From contig CAZFKP010000006.1 in assembly GCA_964518725.1 (NCBI GenBank), positions 20,281 to 84,280 of the forward strand: 64,000 nt of DNA, written 5' to 3'. Shown in pieces: positions 28,027 to 36,672 of this stretch. Source of the DNA: JANRKF01 sp964518725 (lineage in GTDB: Bacteria > Pseudomonadota > Alphaproteobacteria > Rickettsiales > SXRF01). A model generated the notes under the pieces. That model made no database searches. It was given only the letters and a program-made list of their open reading frames with translations, and had not been told where the DNA came from. How positions within the stretch are numbered: the stretch's first letter is position 1; every line of letters begins with the position of its first letter. The position numbers and the translations under genes are program-made.

Positions 28027-28410
28027 ATGGAAATATTACACCTGCACGCAAAACCTATGACCAGTGACGCTATGGCTCATCCGCTGCCAGCGCCTGCCGA
28101 CCATAACCGGCAGATGTTCATCACGTTCATGGCATGTGCAGTGCTGTTCCTGCTAATGCAGACCGCATATGCGACCGCCACCCCCATGGGTGATGTGCTG
28201 TGCTCGATCGTCGGGATGGTTTACGGAAATTTGGGTCGCGGCTTGGCCACGCTGGCCGTTGTCATCATCGGCGTCGGTGCTACCCTCGGAAAAACATCGT
28301 GGGGATTAGCCATGACTGTTGCTGTCGGTATTGCAGTAATCTTCAACGCAGAATACGTTGTCGACCTGTTGCTCCGCGGCTCGGGAGTAGCTTTTATCTA
28401 TTGCCCATGA
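28027..28410 (+). CDS. virB2: VirB2-like type IV secretion pilin, copy 1
   Basis: VirB2 is the pilin subunit of vir-type secretion systems. The product (127 residues from ATG 28027; 28057 is an alternative, neither has a good ribosome site) has an N-terminal signal sequence ending ATATP. It continues MGDVLCSIVGMVYGNLGRG and two hydrophobic helices separated by LGKTSWG, the TrbC/VirB2 pattern of Rickettsiales. It ends in a longer, less hydrophobic tail (LLLRGSGVAFIYCP) than copy 2. The stop overlaps an ATG of copy 2 (ATGA). Confidence 0.85.
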   Translation: MEILHLHAKPMTSDAMAHPLPAPADHNRQMFITFMACAVLFLLMQTAYATATPMGDVLCSIVGMVYGNLGRGLATLAVVIIGVGATLGKTSWGLAMTVAVGIAVIFNAEYVVDLLLRGSGVAFIYCP

Positions 28411-28433
28411 ACACAACATCTGAGGAAAAGTCG

Positions 28434-28784
28434 ATGAACAGCCAAGCCACCATGAACACTCTTGCAAAGCCAGCTGCTTCGGATTACGGCAAATCGTCGT
28501 TTCTGGCCTTCCTGACGTGTGTTTTTATACTCGTATTGATGCACCTCGCCCATGCAACTCCCACGAACACCCCCATGGGGGATGTGCTGTGTGAAATTGT
28601 AGATATGGTGTATGGAAACCTTGGGCGCGGCTTGGCCACGCTGGCCGTTGTCATCATCGGCGTCGGTGCTACCCTCGGAAAAACATCCTGGGGACTGGCG
28701 ATGACGGTCGCGGTCGGTATCGCGGTCATTTTTAATGCTGGCACCGTGGTGGGTTACCTTGGCTCCGGTGCTGCAGGCTGTTAA
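28434..28784 (+). CDS. virB2: VirB2-like type IV secretion pilin, copy 2
   Basis: The 116-residue paralogue of the preceding gene. It has a signal sequence (FLTCVFILVLMHLAHA), then TPMGDVLCEIVDMVYGNLGRG, the two pilin helices, and a short GTVVGYLGSGAAGC end. ATG 28434 follows TGAGGA by seven bases; ATG 28407, overlapping the copy 1 stop, is an alternative. Sixty-two consecutive bases (28626-28687) are identical to 28237-28298 in copy 1, so the pair is a recent duplication or undergoes gene conversion. Confidence 0.87.
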   Translation: MNSQATMNTLAKPAASDYGKSSFLAFLTCVFILVLMHLAHATPTNTPMGDVLCEIVDMVYGNLGRGLATLAVVIIGVGATLGKTSWGLAMTVAVGIAVIFNAGTVVGYLGSGAAGC

Positions 28785-28865
28785 CCTCTGTTGTAATGGT
28801 TCTTTAATTTCTGGCCGTTACAAGCAGGTAATACGTAACCGCCACAATGTGCAAAGTAGGCCGCT

Positions 28866-31280
28866 ATGCTGGGTGCCCTGAAAAAACGAACTAGCTCCGC
28901 AGCGCAACAGGCTGCCAATAGCAACAAGATCGTTTCAACCGATGCACGGCCTTTTTTACCACCGTTTACCCATTACCAGCCCCACTGCCTGTTGACCAAA
29001 GACGGCGAGGTGATGCAGACCATCCGTATCGGCGAAAATAAAACCGGCCTGAATTACGAACCGCATGACCGCGCCGGCGGCAACCTCCGAGAATGTATCC
29101 GCCGCGCCCTCGGCGTCCATGTGTCCACCAGCAACGTCGCCATCTGGATCCACACGCTACGCAAACGCCAGGGCGTTAATTTCAATGCTGCCTACAACAA
29201 CCCCTTCGCCACCTACCTCAATGAAAAATGGCGGACGAAGCACGGCTGGTCGCACCAATATTATAACGAAGTCTATGTCACCCTTGTATATGATGGGCAG
29301 AGCGGCAGGCTCACCGACCGGGAACTGTTCCGCCAGGGCGCGACAATGAAACAAAACCGTGCTTTGCGCGAAACCTACATCGAGGCCGCGGCCACCGAAC
29401 TTGATCTGATGATGAACTCAATCATCGACGAGCTGGGTGTCAATTACCGCGTGCATCGCCTGAGTGTCGTCGAGCGGATGGGGGAACCGGCAGAACACCT
29501 GCCTGCCGCGCCGATCTACTATTCCGAGCCAATGGAGTTCCTGTCTTACCTGCTTAATCTGCGTAACGAAGAGGTGCCGCTGCCAGACGCGGATATCAGC
29601 GCCGCCCTGCAATCCTGCGACCTGATGTTTGGGTTTAATGCCATGGAAACCAAAAGCGACGACGGGGTGAAACGGTTTGGCGCGCTGCTGTCGCTGAAAC
29701 AATACCGCGAGGTGCCGCCCCACACCGTCGATATGCTGCTGCAGGCACCGATGGAGCTGATTATCAGCCAAGCCTTTCATTTTATCCCCGGCGACCTTGC
29801 GCTCAAAGAATACCGCGATCAGAAAGATTATTACGATATCAGCGGCGACGAAGCCTCCATGCAATCCAGTGGCCTTTACGAAATGCTGACCGCCAACCGC
29901 AATATGCCAACCGACTTCGGTTACCAGCAAACCAGCATCATGGTGCTGGTGGATGAGCTGAAAAAAATCGACGAGGACATCGCCCAACTGCAAAAAGCCT
30001 TTAGCGGGCTTGGACTGGTGTGCGTCCGCGAGGATATCCGCCAGGAGGAAATTTTCTGGAGCATGTTCCCCGGTAATTTCGTGTTCCTGCGCCGCCGGTC
30101 TACCCTGCCCACTTCGCGCATCGGCGGATTTGCCAAGCTCAACCGCTTTGCCAGCGGCGACAGTGAGGATCCGTTCTGGTCCCAACCAATCACACTGATC
30201 CCGACCATGGTGAACTCGCCCTACTTTTTCTCGTTCCATGTGCAGGATAACGGGCACACGCTCTGGCTCGACTGCAACTCATTCAACGACCGCATGTCCG
30301 ACCAGGCAATGGGATTCCTGCTGACCCAGGCGCATAAGCTTAAACCTCGCCTGTTCTATTTCGACCACCACGAACGGGCGTCCCTGTGGTTTGACAAGAT
30401 GGGGGCGAGCTACCGGGCACTTCGGAAAAATCCTGCCAAACGCACCCTTGCGCTCAACCCGTTTTCGTTGGAGCCGACGTCGCGCAATGCCGGTTTTTTA
30501 ACTGCATGGTGTAGCGAGCTGGTTGAAGCATCCGATGCTGAACGGCGCGATATAAAAGCCGCAATTGAAACGTTGTGCTCTGGGGAAAGCGAACGCCATC
30601 TCGGGGCGTTTGTCGCCACACTCGGCGCCACCAACCGCAGCCTTGCCGACCGCTTCGCGCCATGGCTGGAACCAGGTGAGTTCGGCGGGCTCTTCTCCGC
30701 CACAAACGACGATTTTCTGCTGGATGCGTCGTGGCTCGGCGTTGACCTGACCGACGCCATGTCAACCGCGCACAATGCCGTGGCAGCGTTCGCCTACCTG
30801 CTGCACCGTGTCATCCTATCGCTGGATGGACACCCCACCATCATCGTCCTGCAACATGCCTTCCCGATACTCACTCAGCCGTTCTTTGCGTCGCGCCTTG
30901 AAAGCCTGCTGGAGATGCTCAAGGAAAGCAATGCCATGATGATTTTTTCCATGCACCTTTCCGAATCGTTGACCGCCAACCCGGTGATGGACATCCTGTC
31001 GCATGGCTGTGCATCGACAGTGATCGTGCCCGACGACCTGGATATCGATTATGCACGCCTGCTGCCAACATTGGTCACCATCAACGATCAGGATTTGCTA
31101 TGGCAGATGAAACGCATGCATGGGGATGTGCTGCTGAAGCAGGGAGAATCCACCGTCGCGCTCAGGATCAACCTCGACAGCATGCCCGATGTCGCAGCCA
31201 TTTTCAGCAACGACGTCAAAACCCTCATTTCCGCAGGCGGCTCGTTTGCCGGCCTGCCTGGCAGCGGCAGCCATGGCTAG
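28866..31280 (+). CDS. virB4: VirB4-family protein lacking ATPase motifs
   Basis: VirB4 is the large inner-membrane ATPase of type IV secretion systems. The 804-residue product has the normal length and CagE/TrbE N-terminal region (HYQPHCLLTKDGEVMQTIRI). The C-terminal RecA-like domain is recognisable (FYFDHHERASLWFDKMGASYRAL). However, the Walker A site reads LDCNSFNDRMS at residues 468-478 instead of a GxxGxGKT loop, and the Walker B DE is Gln663-His664 (IIVLQHAF). It cannot bind ATP in the canonical way. Rickettsiales carry a second, degenerate VirB4 of this kind, so a functional copy probably lies elsewhere. The 3' end overlaps virB6 by eight bases. Confidence 0.88.
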   Translation: MLGALKKRTSSAAQQAANSNKIVSTDARPFLPPFTHYQPHCLLTKDGEVMQTIRIGENKTGLNYEPHDRAGGNLRECIRRALGVHVSTSNVAIWIHTLRKRQGVNFNAAYNNPFATYLNEKWRTKHGWSHQYYNEVYVTLVYDGQSGRLTDRELFRQGATMKQNRALRETYIEAAATELDLMMNSIIDELGVNYRVHRLSVVERMGEPAEHLPAAPIYYSEPMEFLSYLLNLRNEEVPLPDADISAALQSCDLMFGFNAMETKSDDGVKRFGALLSLKQYREVPPHTVDMLLQAPMELIISQAFHFIPGDLALKEYRDQKDYYDISGDEASMQSSGLYEMLTANRNMPTDFGYQQTSIMVLVDELKKIDEDIAQLQKAFSGLGLVCVREDIRQEEIFWSMFPGNFVFLRRRSTLPTSRIGGFAKLNRFASGDSEDPFWSQPITLIPTMVNSPYFFSFHVQDNGHTLWLDCNSFNDRMSDQAMGFLLTQAHKLKPRLFYFDHHERASLWFDKMGASYRALRKNPAKRTLALNPFSLEPTSRNAGFLTAWCSELVEASDAERRDIKAAIETLCSGESERHLGAFVATLGATNRSLADRFAPWLEPGEFGGLFSATNDDFLLDASWLGVDLTDAMSTAHNAVAAFAYLLHRVILSLDGHPTIIVLQHAFPILTQPFFASRLESLLEMLKESNAMMIFSMHLSESLTANPVMDILSHGCASTVIVPDDLDIDYARLLPTLVTINDQDLLWQMKRMHGDVLLKQGESTVALRINLDSMPDVAAIFSNDVKTLISAGGSFAGLPGSGSHG

Positions 31281-32781
31281 AACGCGCATCCTCCCTTTCC
31301 TGCTGCTGGTGTGCTTGCTGACCACACTGTTCCCGGAGAACGCGGATGCCGCCTACCAACCCCTACGCTGCACCAACGGGCAGCCCGAGCCTGGCACCAG
31401 CCTGTACGACGACAGTCCCAACGGCGCCTGCCAGTTCGTCGGCACACGCTATATTTTCAGCACTATCATTTGCCAGTTCGTGGTGATGATCAACACCATT
31501 ATGGGCAAACTCTATTGTTCGATACAGGCCGCCATCCAGCAAATTGTCTTGCTAACCGTCGTCGTTTTCGTGATGGTCTACGGCATACAGATGCTCATGG
31601 GCACCGCCCAACTCAACGGCAGCGAGGTCATCACCAGGGTGATTAAAATGTCGCTGGTGTTATGGCTTGTGACCGATTCAACCTTCGGGGTATCGGCGGG
31701 CATTGCCTACATGTTCAATTTCTTCATCAGCTTCATCAGCGATTCCACGCGATGGGTGGTGCAGGTACTGGATCAGGGGTCGGGACTGGGGATATACAAC
31801 GCGTTTGCCTACAATGCCGGCGTAACTGCAACGTTCTATTTTATCGACAACTGGATCTACGACGCACTGACCGGCTCACTTTCTGCGGCCAATGCCAAGG
31901 TCATCGGGTTCTTCGTCGCGATGTCGGCCGCACTCCCAAGCGTATTCTTCATGGCGATTTACTGGTTATCGAGCCTTGTCTCCATGCTCATCCGCACGCT
32001 CATCACCTTCCTGATGGCGGTGATCGCGATTGCGTTCCTGCTCGGACTTAGCCCGATTTTCCTGTCGTTCATGCTGTTCCGCGTCACCTTCTCCTATTTC
32101 GACCAATGGCTGCGGTTTATGATTTCCTACGCGCTGCAGGTGATGGTGTCCTTCGCCATCCTGACCATGTGGCTATTCAGCCTGACGCTGTTTACCCCAT
32201 TTTTCAACGAGCTGGCGGACGTTATCTTCCCCTACGAGAAAGTTATCCGCCCCGCAACCGCCATTTACAACCCCGCCGACACGTGGGGGCTTTGCCCGAT
32301 GAAGGTCACCGCCAACCCAATCCCGAGCCTACGCTGCGTTAACCCAGGCTTCAACCCGATCGGACCGGGCGTTGATCCTAACTTCCCAGGCGGCAATAAT
32401 GACTTCAAGAAAGTCATCCCACCTTCCAAGGTGCCGGAACTTAACCATTTCCTTTATTTCATTTTCTACCATCTGATTTCGCTTATTATCGTCTCGTACG
32501 GATTCGCCAGCCTGCAGAAGAACTCAAGCAACATTTCCCGCCAACTGGGCGGCCCTTCTTATGTACCAATTCTTAACTCCAGCGGACTCAGCAACACGGG
32601 GGTCTGGCGGGCGCATGGCGGGGGTGCCGGTGTCGGCAGCGTCGTCGCCAGCAGCCAGCAGGAGGCCAACCGCTTCATGTCCCGCGAACTTTTCACCAGC
32701 TTCAGCCGTCGCCACGAGGCCGGTGCCACCCCTTACGAACAAATGGTGCGAGGCTTTGGCAATTTAGTCTCAGGTCGCTAA
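31273..32781 (+). CDS. virB6: VirB6-family inner-membrane channel protein
   Basis: VirB6/TrbL is the polytopic inner-membrane component of the secretion channel. From ATG 31273, inside the virB4 end, the 502-residue product has a signal peptide (RILPFLLLVCLLTTLFP). A periplasmic part with four cysteines follows, then at least six membrane helices, including the signature ITFLMAVIAIAFLLGLSPIF and LRFMISYALQVMV. The hydrophilic Ser/Gly-rich end resembles Rickettsiales VirB6 extensions but is short. A longer upstream frame is not needed. Confidence 0.88.
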   Translation: MARTRILPFLLLVCLLTTLFPENADAAYQPLRCTNGQPEPGTSLYDDSPNGACQFVGTRYIFSTIICQFVVMINTIMGKLYCSIQAAIQQIVLLTVVVFVMVYGIQMLMGTAQLNGSEVITRVIKMSLVLWLVTDSTFGVSAGIAYMFNFFISFISDSTRWVVQVLDQGSGLGIYNAFAYNAGVTATFYFIDNWIYDALTGSLSAANAKVIGFFVAMSAALPSVFFMAIYWLSSLVSMLIRTLITFLMAVIAIAFLLGLSPIFLSFMLFRVTFSYFDQWLRFMISYALQVMVSFAILTMWLFSLTLFTPFFNELADVIFPYEKVIRPATAIYNPADTWGLCPMKVTANPIPSLRCVNPGFNPIGPGVDPNFPGGNNDFKKVIPPSKVPELNHFLYFIFYHLISLIIVSYGFASLQKNSSNISRQLGGPSYVPILNSSGLSNTGVWRAHGGGAGVGSVVASSQQEANRFMSRELFTSFSRRHEAGATPYEQMVRGFGNLVSGR

Positions 32782-32864
32782 AAACCCGTTAGAGTCTCGA
32801 CGTTCCGCTAACATATTAACGGTTTGTTTAGACCTAGCCGCTAGATTGCACACTGGGTTTTATT

Positions 32865-33533
32865 ATGGCAAAAACGATAAAAGACACGGGCGAAAGCAAA
32901 AACTGGTACAAGGATCGTTACCAGTACGTGCTGGTGCAACGTAAAATTCTGGTGCTGATTACCTCGCTGTCGCTGATTGCGTCGCTGGTCACGGTGGTGG
33001 TGATCGCCCAGCTGACACCGCTAAAAACCGTCGAACCGTTTGTTATCCAGGTCGACCAGAAAACCGGCATCACCCAGACCGTGAACCAGATGACCGTGAA
33101 AGAAATCACCGCCAACGAAGCGGTCAATAATTTCTTCATCGTGCAGTACATCCGCGCCCGCGAGAACTACATTAACTCCGACCTGAGCCGCAACTACAAC
33201 ATTGTCCGCCTGATGTCCGAGAGCAACAAGGTGTATGGCGAGTTTGTGCGCGCCGCCAACCCGAACAACCCGAAAAGCAATGCCGCACGCCTTGGTGTTA
33301 CCGGTGTGCGAACGGTCAAATTCAAATCCATCAGCTATTTAAGCCCGCAGACTATTCAGGCACGGGTGCTGATTGAGGAAAAATCGGAAAACAACCTTGC
33401 ACAGCAGAACCTGATTATCCTGCTCAGCTTCGCCTATGTGAATATGGCGCTGACGCTGGAAGAACGCTATGTCAACCCGCTGGGCTTCATCGTAACTGAC
33501 TACCGCATTGACGAGGATACATTGCAAAAATGA
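32865..33533 (+). CDS. virB8: VirB8-family assembly protein
   Basis: VirB8 is a bitopic inner-membrane protein that nucleates the type IV secretion complex. The 222-residue product has a short cytoplasmic tail, one membrane helix (ILVLITSLSLIASLVTVVV, about 26-44) and a periplasmic NTF2-like domain. TPLKTVEPFVIQVDQKTG, FFIVQYIRARENY and ERYVNPLGFIVTDYRID are diagnostic stretches. It overlaps virB9 by four bases. The 83-base gap before it holds an inverted repeat. Confidence 0.93.
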   Translation: MAKTIKDTGESKNWYKDRYQYVLVQRKILVLITSLSLIASLVTVVVIAQLTPLKTVEPFVIQVDQKTGITQTVNQMTVKEITANEAVNNFFIVQYIRARENYINSDLSRNYNIVRLMSESNKVYGEFVRAANPNNPKSNAARLGVTGVRTVKFKSISYLSPQTIQARVLIEEKSENNLAQQNLIILLSFAYVNMALTLEERYVNPLGFIVTDYRIDEDTLQK

Positions 33534-34327
33534 GACAGATCATCCCGCATATGGCTGCCCTTTTGTTACTCGGTGCTTCGCCGGTCGTTGCCGAACCACT
33601 CGACCTGCCGGTCGATAACCGCATCCGTATCCTGATGTACACCCCGTCGGATGTTTATAGCGTGCCAACCAAATATGGCTACCAGACCAGTATCGTATTC
33701 GCCAACAACGAACAGATCGCCACCGTTTCCGTCGGCGACCGCAGCACATGGCAAATCATTCCTTCCGGCAACCGCATCTTCATCCGCCCGATGGACGACG
33801 GGCTTGCCACCAACATGACGGTCATCACCAACCTGCGCGAATACAATTTCGATATCTCGTCCGTGGAAGAGGATAAGTCAAACAACCTCTACGTGGTGCA
33901 GTTCCGTTACCCCGAAAGCAAGCCCGAGGAAAAATATGAAGCGCTCAACGACGGGGAAATGCCCGCCTTGAGCAAGCAGGCCATCTCTCCCGCCCCAACC
34001 ATGGCACGCCGCGCAGTCTCCATCCCGCCGCTCGACACGCAGCGCACGCAAAACATGAACGAAGCCTATACCTATTCCGGCGACGATGCGATTGCCCCGG
34101 TGCGCGTCTATGACGACGGCAAAAAAACTTATATTACCTACGCTGACATGCCGTCGCCACCGCCAGTGCCGATGGTCATGACCGCGCCGGATACCTACGT
34201 TGTTGCCAACCACACGATCGAAGGCAACCGTATCATCCTGCACACGGTAGTCAGCGGCTTCCGGCTGAACAGCCCGGCTGGCGCCGTCACCGTCTATAAC
34301 GAATATTCCACACCGACAACGGAATAA
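33530..34327 (+). CDS. virB9: VirB9-family outer-membrane complex protein
   Basis: VirB9 forms the outer-membrane core ring with VirB7 and VirB10. The 265-residue product has a cleavable signal peptide (about 1-21, ending PVVAE), the N-terminal domain (YTPSDVYSVPTKYGYQTSI, FIRPMDDGLATNMTVIT) and a C-terminal domain (PVRVYDDGKKTYITYAD, NRIILHTVVSGFRL). Both halves are intact. No virB7 lipoprotein gene is visible nearby. Confidence 0.94.
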   Translation: MRQIIPHMAALLLLGASPVVAEPLDLPVDNRIRILMYTPSDVYSVPTKYGYQTSIVFANNEQIATVSVGDRSTWQIIPSGNRIFIRPMDDGLATNMTVITNLREYNFDISSVEEDKSNNLYVVQFRYPESKPEEKYEALNDGEMPALSKQAISPAPTMARRAVSIPPLDTQRTQNMNEAYTYSGDDAIAPVRVYDDGKKTYITYADMPSPPPVPMVMTAPDTYVVANHTIEGNRIILHTVVSGFRLNSPAGAVTVYNEYSTPTTE

Positions 34328-34332
34328 CCCGC

Positions 34333-35691
34333 ATGACCCCTGAAGACGACAATAACAACCCCCCACCGAATGATGGCAACAATCCGCCACCTGTGATTGA
34401 TGATGGCGGCGGCAGCGGTAGCGACCAGGGACAATCATTTTCGTTTGACGAAGGCGGGATGGACGACCCGGAAGAAGCCCAGCTCAATCGCCGCGGCTCA
34501 TCACTCAGCGGCAGTTCCGGTAAGGCCATTGCATTCGGTTCGGCGCTCGTGCTCGGCACCGGCATCATCTTATACTATCTGTTTTCCGACAGCCCGCCAC
34601 CGCCAACCGCCGACGCCGGCGCCATCGTTCCCACCAAGCCTTCCGGTGAATTGCCGGTGCAACCCGCGGTTTCCGCGCCTAACTCGGCAATCATCGGCAC
34701 TCCGGTGCCGCCGACCGCACCGCCAGCGCCACCCCCACCACCCCCGCCGCCGCCGCCTCCGGCGCCGCCATCTGCCGTACGGGTGCCGAACGCTCTACCG
34801 CCAAAACCGCAGGCGCCGCTCGCTCCGCCAGAAATCAAGGCGATTGCCGCACCCGAAAATAAAGCCGGCATTGATAAACGCGCCGCAAACCGCCTGCGCT
34901 CGAACATGCTGCTGCTTAATGGCGGGAATACCACGAATCCCGAAGCCAAAGCCGCCGCTAAGCAAGCGCTCAACGATAACGACCCGAATGCCGCATTTGC
35001 CAGCGCTGCTATTGATGCTGCCTCCGAAACAGAGACAGCCGTAGCCGGTAAACTCAAAAACCTGGATCGACTGATCGCCCAGGGCAAGATCGTGAACGCC
35101 GTGCTGGAAACAGCGCTCAACACTGATCTTCCGGGCACGCTGCGGGCAATCATCAGCCGCGATATTTATGCCGAGGCTGGCCGGAATATCCTGATCCCCA
35201 AAGGCTCACGCCTGATCGGCACCTATAACACCGGGATTTTCCGTGGCCAGAAACGCGTGCTGATCGTGTGGACACGGGTCATCACCCCCGAGGGCACCGA
35301 TATCATGATCGGCTCGCCGGGCGTGGATTCGCTTGGCCGCGCCGGGGTTGAAGGCATGGTTGACAATAAATTCATGGAATCGTTCAGCGCCGCCATCCTC
35401 ACCAGCGTTATCTCCGTGGGTGTTGCCGTCGCCGCCGACGGAAACCTGAACGGCAGTTCCACCACGACCACCAATACCGACGGCAGCACCACCAGCAGTG
35501 GCGGCGCCGGTGCCGCGGCCGCCAACAGCGCCGTGCAGGCCATCGGCGGTGTATCGAGAGAAGTCATCAGCACCCTGATCGACCTGCGCCCAACCATCAC
35601 GATTGACCAGGGCACGCGTGTCAATGTGTTTGTGAACAAGGACCTGACCATGCCCGGCAAGGACGCGTCAGGCAGTCTGTTTGTCGAATGA
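34333..35691 (+). CDS. virB10: VirB10-family channel protein
   Basis: VirB10 spans both membranes and gates the secretion channel. The 452-residue product has an acidic, Asn/Pro/Gly-rich cytoplasmic tail, one inner-membrane helix (about 63-83) and a periplasmic stretch with a long run of prolines (about 133-150). The C-terminal beta-barrel domain includes DIYAEAGRNILIPKGSRLIG, GTDIMIGSPGVDSLGRAG and FVNKDLTMPG. A low-complexity Thr/Ser/Gly segment at about 375-400 corresponds to the antenna region. It overlaps virB11 by four bases. Confidence 0.94.
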   Translation: MTPEDDNNNPPPNDGNNPPPVIDDGGGSGSDQGQSFSFDEGGMDDPEEAQLNRRGSSLSGSSGKAIAFGSALVLGTGIILYYLFSDSPPPPTADAGAIVPTKPSGELPVQPAVSAPNSAIIGTPVPPTAPPAPPPPPPPPPPPAPPSAVRVPNALPPKPQAPLAPPEIKAIAAPENKAGIDKRAANRLRSNMLLLNGGNTTNPEAKAAAKQALNDNDPNAAFASAAIDAASETETAVAGKLKNLDRLIAQGKIVNAVLETALNTDLPGTLRAIISRDIYAEAGRNILIPKGSRLIGTYNTGIFRGQKRVLIVWTRVITPEGTDIMIGSPGVDSLGRAGVEGMVDNKFMESFSAAILTSVISVGVAVAADGNLNGSSTTTTNTDGSTTSSGGAGAAAANSAVQAIGGVSREVISTLIDLRPTITIDQGTRVNVFVNKDLTMPGKDASGSLFVE

Positions 35692-36668
35692 GCATCACCG
35701 CCCTCGAAACCTACCTGCTACCGCTCAAGGATTTCCTTGCTGATCCGAGGGTGAGCGAGATATCCATCAACCAGCCGAAAGAAATCTGGGTCGAGGTGGG
35801 CGGCGACATGACGCGCTACGACATCCCACAATTCGACCTGAACCATTTGAAGGCGCTGGGGCGGCTGGTCGCACAATCCTGCGAACAGAAAATCAGCGAA
35901 GAAACGCCGTTGCTCTCCGCCACCCTGCCGGAAGGCTATCGTATCCAGGTCGTGTTCCCGCCCGCAGTGGAATCGAACACCATCGCCATGTCGATCCGCA
36001 AGCAGACGGTGATCAACCTTGATCTCGACCAGTATGAAGCCATCGGCGCGTTCCAAAGCACGATGGTGCGTAAAATGGAAAACCCGATCGACAAGCAACT
36101 GCGCGCTCTGCTCGATGCCGGTAACGTCAAGGATTTCATCAAGCAGGCCGTGCTCGCCAAAAAAAATATCATCATCAGCGGCGGCACCTCGACCGGTAAA
36201 ACCACCTTCTTCAATGCCACCCTGAAAGTGGTGCCGCCAACGGAACGGATTATCACCGTGGAAGATGCGCGCGAGCTGATTATTCCGCATATGCCTAACC
36301 GCGTGCATCTGGTCGCATCCAAGGGCAGCCAGGGGCGCGCACAAGTGACGATGCAGGATTTAATCGAAGCCAGCCTACGCCTACGCCCCGACCGGCTGAT
36401 GCTGGGCGAGTTGCGCGGCAAAGAAGCATTCACCTTCATGCGGGCAGTGAATACCGGCCACCCCGGTTCCATCTCCACGCTGCACGCCGACACGCCGGAA
36501 CTGGCCATGGAACAGCTTATCCTGATGATCCTGCAGGCAGGTCTCGGCATCACCCGCGACCAGATCAGGAGTTATGTCGAAAACGTGATTAACGTCATTA
36601 TCCAGCTCAAACGCGGCGCGCGCGGCATGCGCTACGTCTCGGAAATCCTCTTCAGGGAATCGCAGTAA
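35688..36668 (+). CDS. virB11: VirB11-family secretion ATPase
   Basis: VirB11 is a hexameric cytoplasmic ATPase that powers pilus assembly and substrate transfer. The 326-residue product has Walker A GGTSTGKT (165-172), the Asp box ITVEDARELI, Walker B-type DRLMLGELRGKEAF, and the His box GHPGSISTLHAD. All catalytic motifs are intact, in contrast to the VirB4 of the same locus. It is the last plus-strand gene before the antisense ankyrin gene. Confidence 0.95.
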   Translation: MSITALETYLLPLKDFLADPRVSEISINQPKEIWVEVGGDMTRYDIPQFDLNHLKALGRLVAQSCEQKISEETPLLSATLPEGYRIQVVFPPAVESNTIAMSIRKQTVINLDLDQYEAIGAFQSTMVRKMENPIDKQLRALLDAGNVKDFIKQAVLAKKNIIISGGTSTGKTTFFNATLKVVPPTERIITVEDARELIIPHMPNRVHLVASKGSQGRAQVTMQDLIEASLRLRPDRLMLGELRGKEAFTFMRAVNTGHPGSISTLHADTPELAMEQLILMILQAGLGITRDQIRSYVENVINVIIQLKRGARGMRYVSEILFRESQ

Positions 36669-36672
36669 CGAT

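Noticed and set aside
28200..28433. Longer N-terminal frame for the second VirB2
   Set aside because: It runs through copy 1 in another frame and yields a basic, non-pilin sequence; the ATG at 28434 with TGAGGA gives a normal signal peptide.
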